Assembly (NCBI GenBank): GCA_028702415.1
Contig: JAQVOT010000035.1
Coordinates: 1-9,329, forward strand
Length of the DNA stretch: 9,329 bases
Source of the DNA: Eubacteriales bacterium
GTDB taxonomy: Bacteria; Bacillota; Clostridia; Peptostreptococcales; Anaerovoracaceae
Direction of reading: 5' to 3'
Shown: piece after piece, positions 5,732 to 9,329 of the stretch
How the letters are laid out: each line of letters starts with the position of its first letter
Position numbering within the stretch: the first letter of the stretch is position 1
Position numbers and translations under genes: made by a program
Notes under the pieces: model-generated
Database searches by the model: none
What the model saw: the letters and a program-made list of their open reading frames with translations, nothing else
Told to the model about the DNA's origin: nothing

Positions 5732-6631
5732 ATGAAAAACAGAAAAGTTATTGGCACAATATGCATCATAATTACAACCCTTGCTTACGGTCTCATTCCA
5801 TCTCTTTCATTTAAGGCTTTCGCCGTTGGAGTCGAGACCGAAACATTGCTTTTTGACAAATTCCTTTATGCAGCTGTCCTGATGTGGGCGCTGATCTTCA
5901 TCCGCAGGATAGATTTCAGACTCAGGAACGGTGCCTTGAAACCTATGATTGTAATCATGATTTCATATATAGGGATTGCAACCACGCTGTATCTGGCATT
6001 TGATTATATTAGCGGATCCCTGGCCACTATTATTTCCTTTACCTACCCGGCCATTGTAATCGCCATCGAGATGCTTCGTGGCAAAGAAAAAGTCCGGGCA
6101 GCGAAGATCATTGCCGTGATTCTCTCTCTACTGGGAATGGGCCTGATTGTCTGGTCCCCTGACATGAAAATCGCAATTATCGGTGTTCTGTTCGCATTTC
6201 TCTGTTCTCTCTGCTACACCGTATATATTATTGAAATATCTTCAGATAAGCTTGAGGGTCTTCACCCTCTGGTTACTCCGGGATATGTGCTTGCCGCTTC
6301 GGCTGCCTTTAATTTCTTCAGATGCCTGTTTAGCGGAAATGACCTGTTTACTGCAAATGCAGCCCAGTTCGGCTACATCCTTATACTGGCCATTGTCTGT
6401 GCATTCATAGCAATTCTCTGCTACTGCGTAGGTGTTCGCCTTATCGGTCCAACCAGCGCATCCATAATCAATACCTTTGAACCGGCCTGTGCCTGTGTGT
6501 TCGGGTATTTTCTCATTGGAGATGAGATTACCCTCTCCATGATAATTGGCGGAACACTGATCATCGTGGCGGTACTGCTCACAAGTTTGCCGGATAAAAA
6601 AAGTGACCCCACCCCTTCCGGTGAGGCCTGA
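5732..6631 (+). CDS. EamA/DMT-superfamily transporter
   Basis: This is an inner-membrane transporter of the drug/metabolite transporter superfamily, 299 residues, with two EamA repeats and about ten hydrophobic segments. The first repeat ends in the typical block YISGSLATIISFTYPAIVIAIEML (about 92-115). The second ends in IGPTSASIINTFEPACACVFGYFLIGDEIT (about 237-266), where Pro-Thr-Ser-Ala and Phe-Glu-Pro match the EamA consensus. A short charged tail (DKKSDPTPSGEA) is cytoplasmic in most models. The substrate cannot be told from sequence; amino acids, nucleosides or other metabolites are all possible in this family. It is transcribed alone and away from ribU. No Shine-Dalgarno is visible before the ATG, and the next in-frame ATG is deep inside the protein, so this start is favoured. 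Confidence 0.93.
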   Translation: MKNRKVIGTICIIITTLAYGLIPSLSFKAFAVGVETETLLFDKFLYAAVLMWALIFIRRIDFRLRNGALKPMIVIMISYIGIATTLYLAFDYISGSLATIISFTYPAIVIAIEMLRGKEKVRAAKIIAVILSLLGMGLIVWSPDMKIAIIGVLFAFLCSLCYTVYIIEISSDKLEGLHPLVTPGYVLAASAAFNFFRCLFSGNDLFTANAAQFGYILILAIVCAFIAILCYCVGVRLIGPTSASIINTFEPACACVFGYFLIGDEITLSMIIGGTLIIVAVLLTSLPDKKSDPTPSGEA

Positions 6632-6684
6632 ATATTGGCTGTGTTTTTGAGTTTTCCCTGTGTTTCTGAATGCTTAATGTTTTA

Positions 6685-6715
6685 GGACAAGTGTCCCGGC
6701 ATCAATTCGGCGGGA
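6685..6715. terminator. Weak hairpin and possible repeat relic between convergent genes
   Basis: The 87 bases between the transporter stop (6631) and the stop at 6719 contain TCCCG (6694-6698) pairing with CGGGA (6711-6715), followed by ATTTCTATT. This could be a weak terminator for the plus-strand gene. Overlapping it, GGACAAGTGTCCCG (6685-6698) equals the repeat core GGACGTGTCCCG with AA inserted. It may be a decayed copy of the palindromic repeat seen at 1650-1760 and near 7735-7807. Confidence 0.35.
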
Positions 6716-6718
6716 TTT

Positions 6719-8242
6719 CTATTCGTAGTACTGAAGCACTGCCTCCATGGTCAAACTGTCTGATGTCATGGGCTTGTCTTCACTGTTAACCTTCTCTGAA
6801 GGCTGCTGAGGAAATGGTTCAAAGATTCTGAAGCTGCCCTTATCCATTGGTTCCCACCGGTCGTGAACACGGCGGCCATTGATGTTCTGTTCCAAAGCCC
6901 TGCACACGCCGCTGTGTGCGACAATAATAATGTCTTTCGCATCGTCATATCTCAGCAGTTCCCGCAAAGCCCCCACAGCTCTATATTGCATGTCGTAGAA
7001 ATTCTCAGCTCCGCAGCCTCTCATCTTGAAGGTCATCAGGTTCTGTCCTCTCTTTTCGTATTCTGCAGGGTACTCTTGTTTAATCTCTCTTACCGGCCTG
7101 CCGTCCCATGGACCCAGATTGATTTCCCGAAGGCCGCTTAAAGCTTTTACATTAACGGGATTAGGAAGAATATCGTTTACTTTTTTGCATATTATTTCTG
7201 CAGTCTCCCTGGCTCTGGTCAGATCGCTGCAGTATATTCTTTCTATGGCAGGCATGGGTTCCTTGCCGAATTTGTCCATTCCAAGAACTTCTGCTTCCAC
7301 GTCTTCTCTCATGGCTTCAGCAATTTTCCGGCCGAGTTCTTCGGCCTGTCTGCGACCCTCATCGTTTAATGGCACATCGTACTGACCGATGAACAAAGGC
7401 TCATCATGCTGCTCTGTTTCTCCATGGCGCACCAGGAATATTCGCTTCCTGGCAGTAAGCAGCTCAAGCTTTTCTCTGGCGTAACCTCTGGCTACAAAGT
7501 TCTTGATATCCTCATACCCTTCAGGAGTATCCATGTCAAGAACGCAACCTTCCTCGCCTGTCTCAACTCTGATAACTTCGTGTCTGTCTGTTACCGCAGC
7601 CAGACCACCCTCGCCGTCAAAATCACATATTTCATCAATATATTCTGCCGGCACAAGGAGAGGGTGACCCTTTTTCCCTTCAAATGTGGCAACCCTAAAT
7701 GAGGCTTGAAATGAGTTTTCGGCTTTGCCCTGACGAAATGAGTTCTGGGGACGTGTCCCGCGACTCATTTCAAATGAGTCTTGGGACACGTCCCCAGAAC
7801 TCATTTCAGAAACACAAGCAAGACCAGAACTCATTTCGGAAACAGCCGAACTCATTACTTCGCGCATTACGCGGACGCTGATCAGCGGGCAGTCTACAGG
7901 CATGAGAAGATAGCCTTCTTTACCGGATTCAGCAGCGGCTTTCAGTCCTGCCTTGATTGAAGACAGCATGCCTGTTTCGTAGTCGGGATTGAAGGCAATT
8001 CTAACATCCCGATTTCTCAGCACCGGTTCCAGTTCCTCTCTGTTGTGTCCGACCACAACGGTAATGTCGTCGATGCCGGCTGCTTTTGCACTATCAATCT
8101 GGCCCTCGATTGCCGTGGTTCCCGCAACGGGAAGCAGTGGTTTGAAGGCTTTCATTCTGGATGAAAGACCGGCAGCCAGAATCACCGCGCCGTATTTCTC
8201 TCTGTAATTTTCACTTTGTTCTCTATCGTATCCTATTTTCAT
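6719..8242 (-). CDS. MocA/MobA-like nucleotidyltransferase fused to histidine phosphatase
   Basis: This 507-residue protein joins two enzymes. Residues 17-250 form an NTP_transf_3 domain with GAVILAAGLSSRM (18-30), K34 and P35, the metal-binding MPVDCP (114-119), KKGHP (190-194) and DMDTPEGYED (236-245). This is the family of molybdenum cofactor cytidylyl- and guanylyltransferases. Residues 267-478 form a histidine phosphatase domain with IFLVRHGET (268-276, nucleophile H273), SDLTRARETAE (339-349), E373 and VAHSG (441-445, H443), so all catalytic residues are present. The N-terminal domain carries an insertion of about 50 residues (131-182) encoded by palindromic repeats. Because it follows an xdhC-like gene, a role in cofactor maturation of a molybdenum hydroxylase is likely. 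I recall DVU_1551-type NTP transferases in similar clusters. The start is the only ATG near the domain edge, with a weak CGGA site before it. The substrate of each domain is not determined. Confidence 0.92.
   Translation of the reverse strand: MKIGYDREQSENYREKYGAVILAAGLSSRMKAFKPLLPVAGTTAIEGQIDSAKAAGIDDITVVVGHNREELEPVLRNRDVRIAFNPDYETGMLSSIKAGLKAAAESGKEGYLLMPVDCPLISVRVMREVMSSAVSEMSSGLACVSEMSSGDVSQDSFEMSRGTRPQNSFRQGKAENSFQASFRVATFEGKKGHPLLVPAEYIDEICDFDGEGGLAAVTDRHEVIRVETGEEGCVLDMDTPEGYEDIKNFVARGYAREKLELLTARKRIFLVRHGETEQHDEPLFIGQYDVPLNDEGRRQAEELGRKIAEAMREDVEAEVLGMDKFGKEPMPAIERIYCSDLTRARETAEIICKKVNDILPNPVNVKALSGLREINLGPWDGRPVREIKQEYPAEYEKRGQNLMTFKMRGCGAENFYDMQYRAVGALRELLRYDDAKDIIIVAHSGVCRALEQNINGRRVHDRWEPMDKGSFRIFEPFPQQPSEKVNSEDKPMTSDSLTMEAVLQYYE
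7698..7857. repeat. In-frame palindromic repeat inside the nucleotidyltransferase gene
   Basis: The core is a 73-bp near-perfect palindrome at 7735-7807. Its outer arms (7735-7759 and 7783-7807, 25 bases each) are exact reverse complements starting GAAATGAGTTCTGGGGACGT. An inner pair GACTCATTT / AAATGAGTC (7762-7770, 7772-7780) flanks one central base. Extra half-units of the same motif lie on both sides, at 7711 (ATGAGTTTTC), 7826 (CAGAACTCATTTC) and 7847 (CGAACTCATT). The unit is the same family as the intergenic copy at 1650-1760. It stays open in the gene's frame and encodes Ser/Met/Gly-rich repeats such as EMSSG (two copies), SFEMSRG and QNSF. Confidence 0.92.
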
Positions 8243-8317
8243 AAAATGTCCGTTTTTTATATGTCAATAATCATGTTTTTAATCTGTCACTTTAATAAGC
8301 CTCTTGAATATGCCCTT

Positions 8318-9196
8318 TTATTCGTGAAGCATGCTGAGACTTTCCGCGTGTTTTGTAGCCGCCGCGCCTTCATTATGTTCAGCCCTTGCCCTGATGATCT
8401 CCGCCACAATGCTTATTGCGATCTCCTCGGGTGTTTCTGATTTTATATCCAGACCGATTGGCGAATAGACAGTGTTCAGTTCTTCCCATGTAACTCCTTC
8501 GTCCAGAAGCTGTTCATACAAGAGGGCATTCTTTCTGCGGCTTCCTATCATGCCAAGGTATGCGTGAGGTTTCTTTAGTGCCTGACGCAAAACCTGCAAA
8601 TCCCCCTTGTGCCCACGGGTAACGATAATAAGGAAACTATCCTCATCTGTTTCTATATCATCGAAGCAGTGGTCAAAATTTTCACAGACGATTGTTGCTT
8701 TTGCATCAGGAAAGCGCTCACTGTTGGAATACTCTTCCCTGTCATCGATAATAGTTGTTTCGAAATCCACATGTCGAAGTACCGGGTCAAGAGCCAGCGC
8801 TACATGCCCGCCCCCAAAAATAAATGCCTGACTGGACCCCTTGAAGTCCTCAACGAAGCTGCCCGGGTTCCGTGGGTCAATATACTCAATCTGAATTGTG
8901 GCATCTCCGCCGCAGGCCATTTCCAGAGCTCCTTCGCCGGATCTTTTTTCATCCAGCATGAACTCGTAGGTTCTGATCTTTTCTTTTGTCTGAAGTTGTT
9001 CCAGGCAACGCTTCTCTGTCTCGGCTTCCAGAAGACCCCCACCAACAGTACCCCATGTTTTTCCTTCAAAATTCATCAGGAGTACAGCATCACGCTTGCG
9101 CGGCGCACTGCCATTTGTGGCAATTACTTTTGCAATTGCGAAAGGAACATCTTCCTCTATGAATTTACGTGCTATGTAAGAAATCTTATCTGCCAT
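8318..9196 (-). CDS. XdhC-family molybdenum hydroxylase maturation protein
   Basis: XdhC proteins bind molybdenum cofactor and help its sulfuration and insertion into xanthine dehydrogenase or aldehyde oxidoreductase-type enzymes. The 292-residue protein has the N-terminal XdhC/CoxI domain with GSAPRKRDA (29-37), GTVGGGLLEAE (49-59) and the MACGG motif (93-97). It then has the C-terminal Rossmann domain with FGGGHVALAL (127-136), TRGHKGD (193-199), YLGMIGSRRK (213-222) and SPIGLDI (245-251), followed by the PEEIAISIVAEIIRAR helix. Its start overlaps the stop of the upstream CoA-ligase-like gene by 11 bases, so they are in one operon. The downstream nucleotidyltransferase fusion follows after 75 bases that contain a TTGACA but no convincing promoter and no terminator. 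The hydroxylase it serves is not in the window. The family call is secure. Confidence 0.95.
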   Translation of the reverse strand: MADKISYIARKFIEEDVPFAIAKVIATNGSAPRKRDAVLLMNFEGKTWGTVGGGLLEAETEKRCLEQLQTKEKIRTYEFMLDEKRSGEGALEMACGGDATIQIEYIDPRNPGSFVEDFKGSSQAFIFGGGHVALALDPVLRHVDFETTIIDDREEYSNSERFPDAKATIVCENFDHCFDDIETDEDSFLIIVTRGHKGDLQVLRQALKKPHAYLGMIGSRRKNALLYEQLLDEGVTWEELNTVYSPIGLDIKSETPEEIAISIVAEIIRARAEHNEGAAATKHAESLSMLHE

Positions 9197-9329
9197 TTCC
9201 CTTATCCATCCTTCCTTCTCCCGGGACCACCTTGTCCAGTCTTTTCAGGGAGCTGCCGCAAGGGCAGTCACCCAGAATCCATCTGCTGAAGTCTCCTGTT
9301 CTGTATCTTATAAACGGCATTCCCTTCCG
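9186..9329 (-). CDS. C-terminal fragment of a PaaK/CoF-synthetase-like AMP-forming CoA ligase
   Basis: The last 47 codons of a gene entering from the right edge are visible. They read PFIRYRTGDFSRW and then DCPCGSSLKRLDKV. This matches the RYRTGD and CxCG segments of phenylacetate-CoA ligase and coenzyme F390 synthetase-type adenylate-forming enzymes. In those enzymes a C-terminal lid domain of roughly 90 residues usually follows. Here the frame stops about 20 residues after CPCG, so this protein is either a short-tailed subfamily or truncated. It overlaps xdhC by 11 bases. As I recall, an AMP-dependent CoA-ligase-like gene (DVU_1553 type) accompanies the XdhC and NTP-transferase genes in a Desulfovibrio aldehyde oxidoreductase cluster, and this layout agrees with that. 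The fragment is too short for a substrate. Confidence 0.7.
   Translation of the reverse strand, partial: RKGMPFIRYRTGDFSRWILGDCPCGSSLKRLDKVVPGEGRMDKGNGR

Noticed and set aside
8243..8317. Promoter with TTGACA between xdhC and the nucleotidyltransferase fusion
   Set aside because: A -35 match is present, but at 17 bases the next hexamer is TTATGA, which overlaps the start codon. A transcript would begin inside the gene.
8609..9289. Long plus-strand open frame (226 codons) opposite xdhC
   Set aside because: It is antisense to a well-conserved XdhC gene, its product has no recognisable family, and there is no ribosome site.

Overview
The window looks like chromosomal DNA from a low- to moderate-GC Firmicute, most likely an anaerobic clostridium. 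This is inferred from the gene content and order, not from a marker gene. The t6A gene order tsaE-tsaB-rimI-tsaD followed by an ABC-F gene matches the Bacillus subtilis ydiB-ydiC-ydiD-gcp-ydiF order as I recall it. The NTP transferase, XdhC and CoA-ligase trio resembles a molybdenum hydroxylase maturation cluster found in anaerobes.

Layout, left to right. (1) Positions 1-5592 hold a minus-strand block. Read in transcription order it is: a sigma-A promoter, an FMN riboswitch with an intrinsic terminator, ribU (riboflavin transporter S-component), a strong terminator, then tsaE, tsaB, rimI and tsaD, a large palindromic repeat, and an ABC-F ATPase cut by the window edge. (2) Positions 5732-6631 hold a plus-strand EamA/DMT-family transporter, divergent from ribU. 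(3) Positions 6719-9329 hold a second minus-strand operon. In transcription order it is: the tail of an AMP-forming CoA-ligase-like protein, an XdhC-type maturation factor, and an unusual fusion of a MocA/MobA-like nucleotidyltransferase to a histidine phosphatase.

The t6A genes supply most of the machinery that adds threonylcarbamoyl to A37 of ANN-decoding tRNAs (TsaB, TsaD, TsaE; TsaC is not here). RimI is the usual acetyltransferase passenger of this operon. The right-hand operon probably matures a molybdenum hydroxylase encoded outside the window.

The most unusual signal is a palindromic repeat family built around ATGAGTT-n-GGGGACGTGTCC. One copy is a near-perfect 66-bp palindrome between tsaD and the ABC-F gene. 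A second, 73 bp long, lies in frame inside the nucleotidyltransferase domain, where it adds about 50 residues. A possible decayed remnant lies between the convergent genes near 6685. tsaB and tsaD also carry in-frame low-complexity insertions, the tsaB one made of a 14-residue tandem repeat. Three genes have a TG-n-TATAAT-like box only 6-12 bases before the ATG and no clear Shine-Dalgarno, which raises the possibility of leaderless transcripts. No tRNA, rRNA, CRISPR array, insertion sequence or complete transposase gene was seen.
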